Assembly (NCBI GenBank): GCA_944472155.2
Contig: OX235272.1
Location: 9,222,354 to 9,286,353 of the forward strand
Length of the DNA stretch: 64,000 bases
Direction: 5' to 3'
DNA from: Trichobilharzia szidati
Taxonomy: Eukaryota; Platyhelminthes; Trematoda; Strigeidida; Schistosomatidae
Shown here: positions 9,897 through 20,763 of the stretch, one piece after another
Layout: each line of letters starts with the position of its first letter
Numbering within the stretch: the stretch's first letter is position 1
Position numbers and translations under genes: made by a program
Notes under the pieces: generated by a model
Database searches by the model: none
The model's input: the letters and a program-made list of their open reading frames with translations, nothing else
What the model was told of the DNA's origin: nothing

Positions 9897-10916
9897 GTTT
9901 CGGTCGGTCGGTCGGTTTTCGACATAGAACTTTGCACATATGTGCGGAAGTTCAAGTCGCCACACTCCATGTAGCACACAAAGCAAGAGAAGAAAGTAGA
10001 AGAAATGCATAATATAGACAGTAAACAGAGGTGTGAGTCAAAGGAATAGTAATAACGAAGAAAAAACAGTTTAATTGGAAATCATAAGTCACAAGGAGTG
10101 GGTGCATCCGCGACATCACTGAGAACGATTTTGAGCCATGTCACCAACTGTTTCCAACCATTGGTTTTTACCGTCCCGAGGACCCCAACCAGTCAGGAAG
10201 TCTACACCTTCCTACGTGGCTTAGACTAACTGTTGTGGATTTCATTGACTGATGCCATGTTTTCGTTTGACCGCCGATAGCTCTTTTCCAGCCTGACCCT
10301 ATGTCAGCTAACATTGCCCATTGTCGAGGAAGGCGATGAGTAGACATACGTAACACATGTCCTAACCACCTCAGTCGATGTAATTTCACAGTCTCGTCAA
10401 CTGATTTCCCCTCCCACCTACCTACCACTTGACGCCTAACCTCAATATTGCTCACCTTATTATACCACTTCACGTGGGAGATAGAACGCAGACACCTATG
10501 ATCGAACACAGCTAATCGTTTCATGTCTTCTGCTCTCAATGGCCAGGTCTCACAGCCATGAAGGAGGACGGAGCGGACTGTTGGGTAGTACACACGCCCT
10601 TTGGTCGATAGTCGGATATCGTGTCTACGCCAGAGACAGCGTAAACTGGCATATGCGAAACTAGCCCTCTGTATTCGTGCTGACATTTCGTCGGAGATCA
10701 ACCCGTTTGGCCTGATGGTACTTCCCAAATAAATGAAGCGGTCAACGTGATCTACAACTTCACTCCCTATTTCTAATCTAGGGGTCGGTGTAGTCCAATC
10801 CTGCAGCATCATCTTACATTTTACAGGGGCGAATCGAATGCCAAACATACAAAGATTGTTGCTCAAGGTGTTCAGAAGACTCTGCATTTTGTCAGCGTCC
10901 TCGCCTAGAAGGACTA
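9897..10916 (-). mobile_element. RTE-1 LINE, best-preserved C-terminal coding region
   Basis: Minus-strand copy with an ACCG tetranucleotide tail at 9899-9917, a 3' UTR, and an open frame 10887-10168 of 239 codons. The frame begins just after the YADD motif (LLGEDADKMQSLLN) and continues CMFGIRFAPVKCKMML, VDHVDRFIYLGS, HDIRLSTKGRVYY, LHGCETWPLRAEDMKRLAVF, SVDETVKLHRLRWLGHVLRM and CRLPDWLGSSGR. This covers the RT thumb and the LINE-specific C-terminus; endonuclease and most of the RT are missing. At 10916 it meets an inverted piece of the same element. Confidence 0.85.
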
Positions 10917-10972
10917 TATGCGGACGATTTAGTCCTTCTAGGCGAGGACGCTGACAGTTTAGGACTATTCAA
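10917..10972 (+). mobile_element. Inverted 5' segment of the RTE-1 copy, YADD motif
   Basis: The plus strand encodes YADDLVLLGEDADSL from 10917, the catalytic RT motif plus downstream residues, in the orientation opposite to the adjoining copy. Bases 10891-10916 and 10930-10955 form a perfect 26-bp inverted repeat with a 13-nt loop. The layout is that of a 5'-inverted LINE insertion (twin priming). The right limit of the inverted piece is uncertain. Confidence 0.7.
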
Positions 10973-11717
10973 AGCAGTACGTGTTCATGAATGTCACTGC
11001 CGACTATGTCAGGTGTCAGTGACACATACTTGTCGATGATACACTGACTGGTGATGAAGTTACAGGTTACAGGAATTAGGATCTCTGTTAGGATTATAGG
11101 TACCTCCTGCTGAAGACTACTGCCAAACTGAGACAAAACAACAATGTATCATTCTCTGATATTTAGTAGTTCCCCAGTGGATTTTGGTTTATAGATTACA
11201 AAATTTCAAGAAACAGGGATTCAGAGGTAACAGTGACGATAGGACCATTAGAGGCGATAGCCAGTCACGCTTAGGTGCTCTGTTGATATCACAAAAGTTC
11301 TAAAATCCTTGTGCTCTGTGGATTATCTTAAGAATGCAGACTGATTGTCAGTCACAAAAACCGTCGTTAGTTGTAGAACTACCAACGAGGAGAAGCAGAC
11401 ATCACTGGGCCGCCATTTCCTCCTAGTTTCGTATGCTTCAGTAGTCCTCAGCACCCATGATCCCATCAGTGGTCGAAGACAGCACCATCAGGTAAAAACG
11501 TTAGTCCGATGATCGTTCAGGAGGAAATCCAGAGCGTCAATGTTATCAGGGAGTATTCCTCCTCATACCCGATTTGATATACCGCAATGCTGGTGGTAAC
11601 TTGTCACTAGATCTCCAGGTAACACTGACGTATAGTCAGTCACTCGTGGGTTTTAGGTTAGTTTCCAAATGTGTTATTTATCAGAGATTTGTTTGTTTTT
11701 ATATGAGATCCCCTATG
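10973..11717. other. No gene seen; possible very old SINE remnants
   Basis: Sequence near 11110-11150 (CTGCTGAAGACTACTGCC, later CAAAACAAC) and 11400-11450 (CCATTTCCTCCTAGTTTCG) vaguely recalls hammerhead SINE blocks. Similarity is too low to define a copy. Confidence 0.4.
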
Positions 11718-11820
11718 AGATCGAAGGTGCGCACCGCTGAAGACCTCCAAACCAAGAAGAAATATCTGTCCAGTACTACCTGACTGATTTTCAAGGGTTC
11801 TCCAACTCAGGTCAGTTTGC
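11718..11820 (+). mobile_element. SINE beta remnant
   Basis: GTGCGCACCGCTGAAGACC, then a GAAATATCTGTCCAGTACT block and GGTTCTCCAACT...GGTCAGTTTG follow the order of the beta hammerhead and 3' region. CUGAAGA is kept, but stem II and GAAA context are degraded. Confidence 0.45.
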
Positions 11821-11856
11821 AATTTAAATATTTGATGAATATACCTAGAATTCCAG

Positions 11857-12063
11857 TGTGTCGGTGGCACAGTGGTAGAATGCTTGCCAGCCATGCACTC
11901 ATCAATCTTGCCAAAACCAATAATAGGACTGGCATAGAGGGAGGGTTGGGCATGAGGCTAGCAACCCCATCCTGTAAAAATAAACATCACTGCCTCGGAA
12001 ACTTCAAGCCTGTAGTTTGAAGCCGCCCTATGTTCCACTGGGAATGTAAAGGAATGAGGAAGA
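11857..12063 (+). mobile_element. SINE delta
   Basis: A tRNA-like head TGTGTCGGTGGCACAGTGG (A-box side) is followed, after an internal deletion that removed the B-box, by the delta body GGTTGGGCATGAGGCTAGCA, ACCCCATCCTGTAAAAATAA and the tail CCCTATGTTCCACTGGGAAT then GGAATGA. The tail resembles the RTE-2 3' end. Confidence 0.7.
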
Positions 12064-12854
12064 AACAACCTAGAATTCCCGCTGAGTGAGTGATAGTGTT
12101 CCTACGGAGACTCGAAGTCTACACCTATCGCGTTTTTAAACATCAAAACGTGATCCAATAGACCAACACTATTGAATATCAAGAAAGACAGTTTAGTCGA
12201 TAATTTCAGCCTACTGAAAATTGGCTCACTGTTTTTCAGAATCACTAAAAAAACATCTTGGATTTTACTACCGTTAAATTCTCGGTGATTACATAATAAC
12301 TGCGTACAATAAAAAAAATGATTACCAAAGTATTCCAGGGATATCTGTGATTCTAAATAGCTACATGACACCCAAATATAGAACTACTACTTCTCAGATC
12401 ACTAATTGATCACTCGTTAATGTGGATTTGGTATATAACAACAGCTTTAATTTAGAAAAAGTTTGAACCATCGCACCACCCGACCACATATGGACAAGGA
12501 ATACATATTTAGTGGAGGTTAGCAGTAGGAAATAAGAAGCTCATCTCCTCGTAAAACACATTAATTCCTACAAATTATATCCTTGAACACAACAGTGGTT
12601 CTGATAGAGACCAGTATGGCTCAAGAGACGAACACATTTAGCTAACGAGCAGAATCGTTTCAACTACAGGCGAACAACACGAATGAAGATGTCAATACCT
12701 GTCAAGATCAGTAAGACATGGATGAACTTCATCACTCTGAAATCACTTTTGAAATATTGCCATGCTCAATATAAAGAAAAAATAACAAAATTCAGATTTT
12801 CAAAACCAACGTTTAATTGAGTCAAATCTTCTCTATATGGATTAGAAACTTGAT
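12064..12854. other. No gene seen
   Basis: Unique-looking AT-rich sequence. A short minus-strand open frame of 89 codons near 12102-12371 has no recognisable features. Confidence 0.5.
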
Positions 12855-13115
12855 GCCTTCTCTGGTTTCATGCTGAAGATCAGATGGCCTGTCAGGAAGG
12901 ACTAGCAACAGGCGAGAATTTGATATTCAGCACATATTCCGAAGGAAATGGACATCTATGTGTGATATCATGCACAAGGCCATAACTTAAGTGGAACCCG
13001 AATGAGAAACAGCAAGTTGAGAAGCACTCGTTCGAGATTGATACAGAGGAATCAGCTTAAAGAGGACTGTAGATAATAGAAACCTTATGTTCCCCACTCA
13101 AAATTCATGGGAATA
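12855..13115 (+). mobile_element. RTE-2 LINE 3' fragment, degenerate
   Basis: TTTCATGCTGAAGATCAGAT, CAACAGGCGAGAATT, GGAAATGGACATCTATG and AACCTTATGTTCC...GGGAATAATAATAA follow the RTE-2 C-terminal and 3' end order seen at 25390-25765. Large internal deletions are present. Confidence 0.6.
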
Positions 13116-13260
13116 ATAATAAGTTCTAAATAGGATAAATTGAACACATTCTCAATTCTACTTCTAGACACCAGCTTCATTTAAAAAGAAGTAACTCCGA
13201 GTTATTATCCCAGTTAAAATATCAATGAAGGAAATCAGAAACATAAATATACAATTATGA

Positions 13261-13715
13261 GTTGATCACGGACTGATATCAGTTAGAGAACCATTGAAAA
13301 CCAATCAGGGAGTACTGGACAGCTGCTGTTTCATCCTAGTTTGGGAATCATCGGCAGCACGCACCCACTGGGATTCGAACCCAGGACCTTCCGGTTACAA
13401 GGCAAGCTGGCTCGTATACCATTCAGCCACTGGGACCCGATTCAATGGCTCATGAATTCTAACTTCTACCATTTCGTGATTTTAGCGCGACCCCAACTAT
13501 TGTCGTTGGTGGAACCAGTGGGGTCCAATTAGAAGTCACGTGTGTGGATGGATGTCCCACCAACGACAATAGTTGGGGTCGCGCTAAAATCACGATGATT
13601 CCCAAACTAGGATGAAACAGCAGCTGTCCAGTACTCCCTGGTTTTCAATGGTTCTCTAACTCATATCAGTCCGTGATCAACTCGTAAAACATAACTAATC
13701 CTTACAAACCAAACT
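13261..13715 (+). mobile_element. SINE beta foldback with two stems and 14-bp target duplication
   Basis: An insertion flanked by ATATACAATTATGA at 13247-13260 and 13716-13729. The 3' tail (AACATAACTAATCCTTAC...CAAACC) is at the right, so it is plus-oriented. Outer arms, about 13261-13350 and 13595-13690, pair over roughly 90 bp with one mismatch and a 4-nt gap. An inner stem pairs 13474-13512 with about 13558-13596 almost perfectly (GGTCGCGCTAAAATCACG on the right arm). The tRNA-like B-box block (13365-13440) is present only in the left arm. The ribozyme core is CCGAUGA-type or lost. Confidence 0.8.
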
Positions 13716-13729
13716 ATATACAATTATGA

Positions 13730-15054
13730 AACAAAACGAATTCATTACGTAAACTTACAGAAATCTTCAATGAATATCAAGATGGTCTTCGCTTAATGAC
13801 AGGCAGAGGGAGAGAGACGCACATAGAAAGAGACACAGAGAGTGGAATGGAAGGACTGAGGAAGAGAGAGAATGTGTGTGTGTGTGTGAGTTTATGTTTC
13901 TGACAGAACGACGAAACAAATCTTTGAATCTCTTCACAATAATCCTCTCTACGACAATGTCTCTCTCCCTCTCATGTAGTATTATTATGAAATATAATAT
14001 TTCCTCGAAGCGAAACGAAAATAATGACGAAATAATTCACGAGTTTCTGTCAACTACTCCCTCCCTCCCTCTGTCTCCGTGCCTCTCTGACACTGACTGT
14101 TTCGTTTTTCCTCTATTCTATATAAGCAAATAAGTAGTATGAGTTGATAAGGAAATTATCTTCCACTCATATATATTCCATTATTCCATGTGTAACACAA
14201 TGGTTGTTTAAATTCAACGTTAAATGTTCAAGGCGCACATTTTAAAATTCACTATTCAACACCATTGAACATTGGACGAATAGATTACCACAGGACAGCT
14301 TATATATATATATATGTCTGTGCGTAGGACAGACATTGGACAATTCTGTGTACTAGTAATAATAGCAGTAGTAGTAGAAGTATTTAAGTAGTATATAGAA
14401 TGACTAAATGAAAGAAACGAGGATAAACACGGAGAAAGTACACGCACAGAGAACGTATACTGCATTTCACACACACAAACACATACAAAAGGCTTACATA
14501 ATTGATTTGTCAAGGTATCACAAGAAAATCTTTTATCTTGTTGGGTAGGCTAGGTTGGAAGGTGGAGACTTTCTAAATAAAAGATATTTCAGGCATTAAA
14601 AATGTGCATATCTACACATATATGTGAATAATTAGTAATAGGTGTGTTCAAGCGTAAAAAAGGAAAGACTACGGATGCTATGATAGAGGCTTTATGTATC
14701 CATGCGTGGTTGGATGTATGTGTATGTGTGTAGGTATGTGTGTGTATGTAGCTAGGCACATACATGCATGAAGGTGTAAGTTTTCATAAATTAGAGAGAG
14801 AGAGAAAAACCAAACACCCCGTAACCTGGATTCACTGTCTTTCTTTTCTTTTTTTCCATTTTTATAGTTTAAAAGTACACCAAATGGTTTGATTAAGTTC
14901 TGTGTCTTTTTTCGCATGGTAACTAATATCACTGTAAACAAATATAAACAAGAAGACATGTTATATGATTAGATTAGATGTAGTAGAAAGGCTGGTTGCA
15001 GTCTATAATATAAGTATCTACTTTGCACAGTATTATTTATTCCTATATTATTGT
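13730..15054. other. No gene seen; microsatellite-rich
   Basis: GAGA tracts near 13800-13870, GT at 13873-13890, TA near 14305, a CA patch near 14470 and GTAT patches near 14700-14760. Open frames here are low complexity in both strands. Confidence 0.55.
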
Positions 15055-16235
15055 TATCGTTCCAACTACAAGCGGACGGAGGATATCAAAGCAGGGAGGA
15101 TCGGGAAAGCAAACAGTTGTACGACAATGCTGCATATCAAGTAATCCACAACGGGAAACTCACGGAATCCTTCAAAGTGAAGACGGGAGTAAGACAAGGC
15201 TGGCTGGCTGGCTGGCTGCCTACTATCTCCAATGATTATCCTGATTGCGGTAGACTGGATAATGCGATAGACAGACAGACAGACAGACAGTGGGAAACGA
15301 GGAGACAGGCATAGAATGGACCCACACAAAAAAATTGCAGAATCTGGACTTCACCGATGATATATGTCTGATTTCACACAAACTGGAAGACATGGAAGTG
15401 AAAAGCAACATGTTGACAGAGGAAAATGCATCAAAGACAGGACTTCACTTCAGGTGAACATAGAGAAAAAAGAGGTAGGTGATGAAGATTCCTGGCCAAA
15501 ATTTACAGTAATAAGGACAACAACAAACAACAATCAGCATATATGGAGGAAATCTGAAAGACCCAACCTCCTTTATCTTCCTACCTACCTACCTATCTGG
15601 GAAGCATCGTTTCAACTACAGCCGGACGGAACTGATGAGGATTTCATTACTCCCAAGACTGTGTGGAGGAGAACAACACCACTCCTCAGCATGAAAAATA
15701 AGATCCGGATTTTCAACTCCAATGTGAAGTCAGTGCTACTCGCTATACGGATCAGAGACTTGGCACCGCGCCGCGTCACAAAGGGTACTTCGAACAAACT
15801 ACAGACCTTCATCAATAATAATAATAATAATCAACAGCTGCCTTCCCTCAATACTTTGCTCACGATGACATGGCTGGCCAGAAAAGGTCAACAGCAGTGA
15901 GGGATCTCTAGCAATGAACGAACCATCCCAGCAGGAACCAATTGTGGAACAAATATGCAGGAAGAAATGGGGGTGGATTGGCTGGCCATACTCTGAGGAA
16001 ACTAACCATCATCAAGTGACACCCATCACACGCCAGGCCATCGCTCTAGTGGAACCCGAACGGGAAGCGGCGAGTTGGTGGTCAGTGCGAGGGTGACATG
16101 CAGGAGGTCATGTGAAGAGGGGATGAAAGCATGTAGGCAGGCGTGGAGTCAGGCGAAAACGTTGGTGGTGAGCCGAACGCAGTGGAGAAGTGCTGCTGAA
16201 GCCCTATGTTCCTCTAGGAACCAAAGGAGACAATA
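15055..16235 (+). mobile_element. RTE-2 (SR2-like) LINE, RT palm to 3' end
   Basis: The longest RTE-2 copy here. In shifting frames it encodes NGKLTESFKVKTGVRQG (RT motif before the catalytic site), FTDDICLISHKLEDM (catalytic FxDD at 15350-15361, usual form FADD), a TYLGS-like block, TLKTVWRRTTPLLSMKNKIR, IFNSNVKSVLL, TSNKLQTFINN, EPIVEQICRKKWGWIGWPYS and the 3' terminus GAAGCCCTATGTTCCTCTAG with an AATA tail. Tetranucleotide expansions interrupt the frame: GGCT at 15200-15220, ACAG at 15271-15293, CTAC at 15575-15597, and an AAT run at 15813-15830. The protein is not functional. Confidence 0.8.
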
Positions 16236-16249
16236 ACAATATTATAATA

Positions 16250-16605
16250 ATTGTTATTGTCGCCTTCAACAGCACATATCCCTATATTGTCCTATTTTCT
16301 GCAGTGCTCTTCATCAACTAGCCCTACAATTGCCAATAGTTTCTGATCTCCTCTATGTCACCCTGAGAGTCACGTCACACTCGTTGTTTCCCATTCACCT
16401 TCCACTCGAGTGATGGCTTGGCTAACTCACGATGTCATTCGACGGTCTCCTCAGCGTGCGTCCAATTCATCCCCATTTTCTTCTGCATATTTGTTGAGCA
16501 ATAGGGTCATGGTTAGTTTGTTTCCAGAGTTTCTTATCCTTAATTCATTCTGGCTGGCCGGCTGGCCATTTGATCTTCATTATGGAGCCAGCAAAAGGAG
16601 CAGTT
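16250..16605 (-). mobile_element. RTE-2 LINE 3' part, tail-to-tail with the previous copy
   Basis: The minus-strand 3' end abuts the plus copy ending at 16235, so their AAT-rich tails face each other around 16230-16258 and could pair. The block order (GGGAAACAACGAGTG, CCCATTTTCTTCTGCATA on plus, and GGCTGGCCATTTGATCTTC) is the reverse of the RTE-2 3' region. Truncated near 16605. Confidence 0.7.
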
Positions 16606-16789
16606 ACTGATAAAAGTCCAAGCCAAGTTTGGGCAGTACTTATTAGTATTTCTAATATTGGAAGCTATTAATGATGTTTGTCTGACGATATGGTAGTTAG
16701 TATTGGAATCTATGATACATGTTTTATCCCCATTTAAGATTGCCGTTTGTGGGTAGATCAAGCATTTCTGCCCAACAGAATCGTCCAAT

Positions 16790-17040
16790 GAGAATTGGTA
16801 GAAGTAGTTAGAATTCATGCATGGGCTAGGCATTGAGTTAGGTCCCAGAGGGTGGCTGAATGGTATACAAGTTAGCTTGCCTTGTAACCGGAAGGTACTG
16901 GGTTCGAACCCTGGTGGTGGTGGCATACTGCCGATCATTCCCAAACTAGACTGATGAAACAGCTGGCTGTCGAGTACTCCCTGGTTGGTTTTCAATGGCT
17001 CTCTAACTGATAACAGTCCGTACAGAAACTCGCAAAAGCT
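16790..17040 (+). mobile_element. SINE beta, single copy
   Basis: Plus copy with the A-box-like GGTGGCTGAATGGTATACA, B-box GGGTTCGAACCC (16902-16913), hammerhead-like region with GATGAAACAGCTGG, CTGTCGAGTACTCCC and 3' region TCTCTAACTGATAACAGTCC. Small duplications (GTGGTGGTGG, CTGATGAAACAGCTGG) disturb the ribozyme. No inverted arm is evident. Confidence 0.75.
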
Positions 17041-18200
17041 TTATTATTATTGAAACCAGTAGTAACCATAAGAGATGTATACTAATACCCAGGAGATTCT
17101 AATTTCATCCGCCTAAATCAACCCAACCTACAGGTGTGTATCCGTATTTTTCTCTGTTTTTTTATGGGTGTTTGTGTGGTTTAAAGATACAATGTGAAAA
17201 TAACAGACATAAATGATAAAAAGAGAGAAACATGATGTATGCACAAATGTTGCACATGCACGCACACACACACACGCGTACACACGCCGAAATCACCATG
17301 GTTACTGGTAGCATTCATCTATGCATATATCATTGAATTTTTAATCCCTAGATAAGATAGCACTTTATCACCGACATCAACATCATCATCATTTATCATC
17401 GCAACTAGTTTCCGTGCCCCGCCCTATTCTTCTTCATCTTCTTCTTCTCACTTATTCGACAGATATATCTCAATCTCTATCAACAATCCACCTCACTGAT
17501 GAGAGTAACATGTTAAAACGCATACCAGACACCCCGATAGACAGACAGATTGGTAGACAGACAGACAGGTAGATAGATAGATAGAAAAACCGACAACACG
17601 GTGTAAGCCCATAAATCATAATTCTCAATGAAACAATCTACTTGTGTATCCATGATGAATTGTTGGTAGACGCTTCACAGCTGAAGAATGTACACACATT
17701 CAGACACTGTTTTGATGTTTTACACTTGTTTTTCTTTTGACATTTGTGACAATCTTAGTGATAACAATAATTATTTCTTTATTGTTATTATTATTATTAT
17801 TATCATTGCCTCTCGCTGACAGTGTTAACAATATCATCAACTTCTTGAGTTAGGTCTATCTGTTTATATCAATGAACTTGTCGATATTGACTGTAGTAGA
17901 CGAATTATAATTACCGTGGTAGATATTACTGAAATAGGTACTACATAAATTATGAGTAGTAGAACAAGGTGTATTATTTTAAAAAAACAACTTGGCTATT
18001 AACTTATGTGGAGGGATGAAATTTTAGCAAAGTTCAACAATAGCCTCCCAGGAGGGTGAACGCTTCAATGACCTTGAAGGTATACTAGTCATTGGCTGAC
18101 GGCATCTGTCATTATCATAGGTGAAATATCAACTCTATTCACCAACTAAGCAGAAAATTCCAATCAGATTACGTTTTCAAGGACTGTTTGGACAATGTGT
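17041..18200. other. No gene seen; simple repeats
   Basis: Contains a CA-rich patch (17263-17286), CTT repeats near 17430-17450, GACA/GATA repeats (17536-17585) and an ATT tract (17780-17805). No coding signal. Confidence 0.55.
17536..17585. repeat. GACA/GATA microsatellite
   Basis: Mixed AGAC and AGAT tetranucleotides with two short interruptions. Confidence 0.8.
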
Positions 18201-18335
18201 TAATAGCTCGTTAGGGTCAGGATTAGGGTTAAAGTAAGTATTGGGGTTAGGGTTAGGATCAGGGTTGTAATTAGGGTTAGTGTTAAGTCTAGAGTTAGGG
18301 TCAGGGTTAAGGTTATGGTTACGCTTAGGGATAGA
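18201..18335. repeat. Interstitial telomere-like (TTAGGG) tract
   Basis: About twenty degenerate GGGTTA/GGATTA/GGGTCA units over 135 bp, matching the metazoan TTAGGG telomere repeat on the plus strand. The minus-strand open frame here, rich in NPNPDPN, is only a translation of this repeat. Confidence 0.8.
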
Positions 18336-18784
18336 TGTAGATTTGATGTCATTTATTTTAATTTGTTTTATTATCCATATTTTCCTGGTAAGTGGTGGTC
18401 TATCCACTTACTGGAAACCATAGTAATTCAACCGAGGGCTTCTGGGAAAGACTGCACAACAGGATAAGAGAGATAAACAATTCACAAAAACACCTCATCT
18501 TTAGTCACCTCGGTGAATACCAATGTACAGAAACTAGTCTAACTTAGCAACTGATACTCCTCATTATAACTTGGACGTATTTTTAAGTCATGTCAGAGAA
18601 AGATATCCTGTTTAATGTGTTTCCATGCATTTTCTTGTGAATAAGTGTCATTTTTGTGTGTAAAAGTCACTTATTTTAATGATTGGTCGGCTGAAGGTCA
18701 ATCGTGCGTTCGCATCCCTTGGGATGCTATTGCTGAACTTTACCGAAATTTTCATCAAAGTTTCCTGTGGATCATAGAATGTTT
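18336..18784. other. No gene seen
   Basis: Unique-looking sequence between the telomere-like tract and a SINE. Confidence 0.5.
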
Positions 18785-19022
18785 TTTTTTAAATTCCTTT
18801 ACGCTCCCAGTGGAACATAGGGAGCTTCAAGCTAGAGCCTTGAAGTTTTGTTTTTCACGGGATGGGGTTGCGAGCCTAATCCCCAGCCGCACCTTCCTTT
18901 TTTACCAGTCCTATTACTGGCTTAGCGAGGTAAAGGAGTGCGTCAGGGTGCCGGGGATCAAACGCTGAACCACATGAGGCGTGGTTGGTGACTATTCTAC
19001 CGCTGTGCCACCGACACACATT
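18785..19022 (-). mobile_element. SINE delta
   Basis: Minus-strand head TGTGTCGGTGGCACAGCGG with an A-box match, a degraded B-box region (TTTGATCCCCGG), the delta body and the tail block with TATGTTCCACTGGGAGCG next to 18800. Several substitutions relative to the copies at 26545 and 37024. Confidence 0.7.
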
Positions 19023-19639
19023 ACAGCATGTGATTCACCTGTTTAATATCATAAATGGTAATCAAGAAAGCAAGCATATTTGTATTAAAACTATGTGTAC
19101 TACTGATTGACTGAAATGAGTAGTTTTGTCTGACACTCATATCAACCAATAGAGCTTGTTAACCAGAATGAGATTTGAAGTGACTCTGCTCTCTGAATTG
19201 CGTCAAGCTGGATACATCGATAACTGATGAGGTCGACAAGCAAAATAAGTAAAACTCATTCGAATGTGGATTTCGTCACGAACATTATAAATTAGTTAGA
19301 GAGAATCATTGAAAGCTTTAAAGAACCACTGGAGAGTCTTATCATCATCATCATCATCCGGGTTTGGAGTGTGTTCACCAATGAGAACTTATGATGGAAC
19401 TAGGGAAAGAGATCAAGACCTTCAAGTTGCAAGATGAGTAAGTTGACTATTCAACGACTGGGGTGAAATCTACTTTGATATGCAACCAGCCTTTGTTAAA
19501 TGTAAGATAATGCTGTAGGACTGCTGTGTAACGAATCTAAAGAGAAAAAGAGTGAAATCTTTGAGAGTCACGTCCGCCTTAATCAATTGATTTCTGACGA
19601 ATACTCAGTATGGATACAATATACATACTTCATCTTTAG
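19023..19639. other. No gene seen
   Basis: Unique-looking sequence with a short ATC run near 19343. Weak beta-like blocks near 19290-19340 are too degraded to call. Confidence 0.45.
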
Positions 19640-19935
19640 TGTAGACATGATATCCAGTTATGGAATAAGTGACATGTTTATTGCACAGCAGTTCTTTATA
19701 TGGTTGTGAGACATGGCCAATGAAAGTGGAATTTACGAAGAGTTTATCTCTCTTTGAGCACAGATAGAGATTAATACTGAGGTTAGGAATAGAGTGCTAG
19801 TCGATGAGATTGTCGTGCCACCATCAGCTTCCTGGTTCAACAGCGTTAGCTGAAATGGGATTAGATTTAAAAGGAGTCAGAGTTGGTCAAATCAAAACAG
19901 ATAGTCAGTACATCAGTTTTGTGACTGTCATTATG
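19640..19935 (+). mobile_element. RTE-1 LINE fragment, degenerate
   Basis: CTTTATATGGTTGTGAGACATGGCCAATG (LYGCETWPM) near 19692-19720, then GAGGTTAGGAATAGAGTGCT (EVRNRVL) and GTTAGCTGAAATGGGATTAG (LAEMGL) follow RTE-1 order. Many indels. An ACTG tetranucleotide run at about 19960-19980 lies just after it. Confidence 0.55.
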
Positions 19936-20029
19936 AGCCACACAGCGAGGTGATCTCTGACTGACTGACTGACTGACTGAGATCCACGAGAATCTGAGAA
20001 CCAATAATTGGACAATAGTTTATTTGTGC

Positions 20030-20215
20030 TAAGTGGAGTATGGCGCATTGAAGTGTTGCACGAAATCTGAGGATTAACATGTTGTCATTTGATGGGGAAT
20101 GACTATCACTGGGATTCATGATAGGCATTCCCTCCTGTTTAAGAGTTATCACCTGGATGTACCGGCATCTACAGTGTCTGTATTTGTTTCTACTGTGACT
20201 GGAACTCAGCAGTTT
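20030..20215 (-). mobile_element. SINE alpha remnant
   Basis: The minus strand contains GTACATCCAGGTGATAACTC and GGGAATGCC, then ATGAATCCC, matching the order of the alpha ribozyme. The core is GUGAUAA instead of CUGAUGA and the GAAA is changed. Old and inactive. Confidence 0.4.
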
Positions 20216-20284
20216 GTGTATCTGTGTGTATGTCTAAGTATCCCCGAGATACTTGAAAGATAAAATCAACATATTTGATTACTG

Positions 20285-20763
20285 GTAATATTCACCATAT
20301 CTCTCTCTGGTGTGAATAATGAGTCATTCCTTCTGGATGTGTTGGGTTTGAATTCGATGAACAAAGATTCAGTAATCAACCTCTGTCTCCATCCATCCAT
20401 CTATTTTACTTTTACTTACCTTATTGTGTGGTTGTGTGTTAATGCATGCAGTGCAATCGCTGAGTGCTTTTCTAAATTATTTATCTTCGTGGGTGAAGTC
20501 AACCATTCTAACCTCAGCTAAATTCTTATGTTCCGACAATCTGACTACCCCCGACCCTAATTCCTGCTTTATTGAGAATCCTTCATAGGGAGGGTTTCAG
20601 ATGTCCCCTCCTTATATGGTACAACAGTAGATACCTTATATTCCCTCTTATTTATATTATCATTATTTGTTTCACCATTATTTTTATTTTACTTTTGACC
20701 TTTATTGATATTCCTAATGAATTTTACAGGATAGTTATTTGTCACTAATGCCCCTTCTATCTT
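20285..20763 (-). mobile_element. PLE-B fragment, head-to-head with the next copy
   Basis: The minus strand carries the region downstream of the GIY-YIG core (RLSEHKN-like and SSAIA-HALTHNH positions) and the linker upstream, with the core itself deleted near 20545-20560. The junction with the plus copy at about 20705-20780 contains CCTAATGAATTTTA and its inverse TAAAATTCATTAGG around a 50-nt spacer. Not translatable. Confidence 0.65.

Noticed and set aside
10168..10887. Functional reverse transcriptase gene
   Set aside because: The 239-codon frame is long but lacks the endonuclease and all RT motifs up to YADD; it is a 5'-truncated, inverted LINE insertion.
18177..18407. Minus-strand ORF rich in Asn-Pro-Asp repeats
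   Set aside because: It is the translation of the degenerate telomere-like tract, not a gene.
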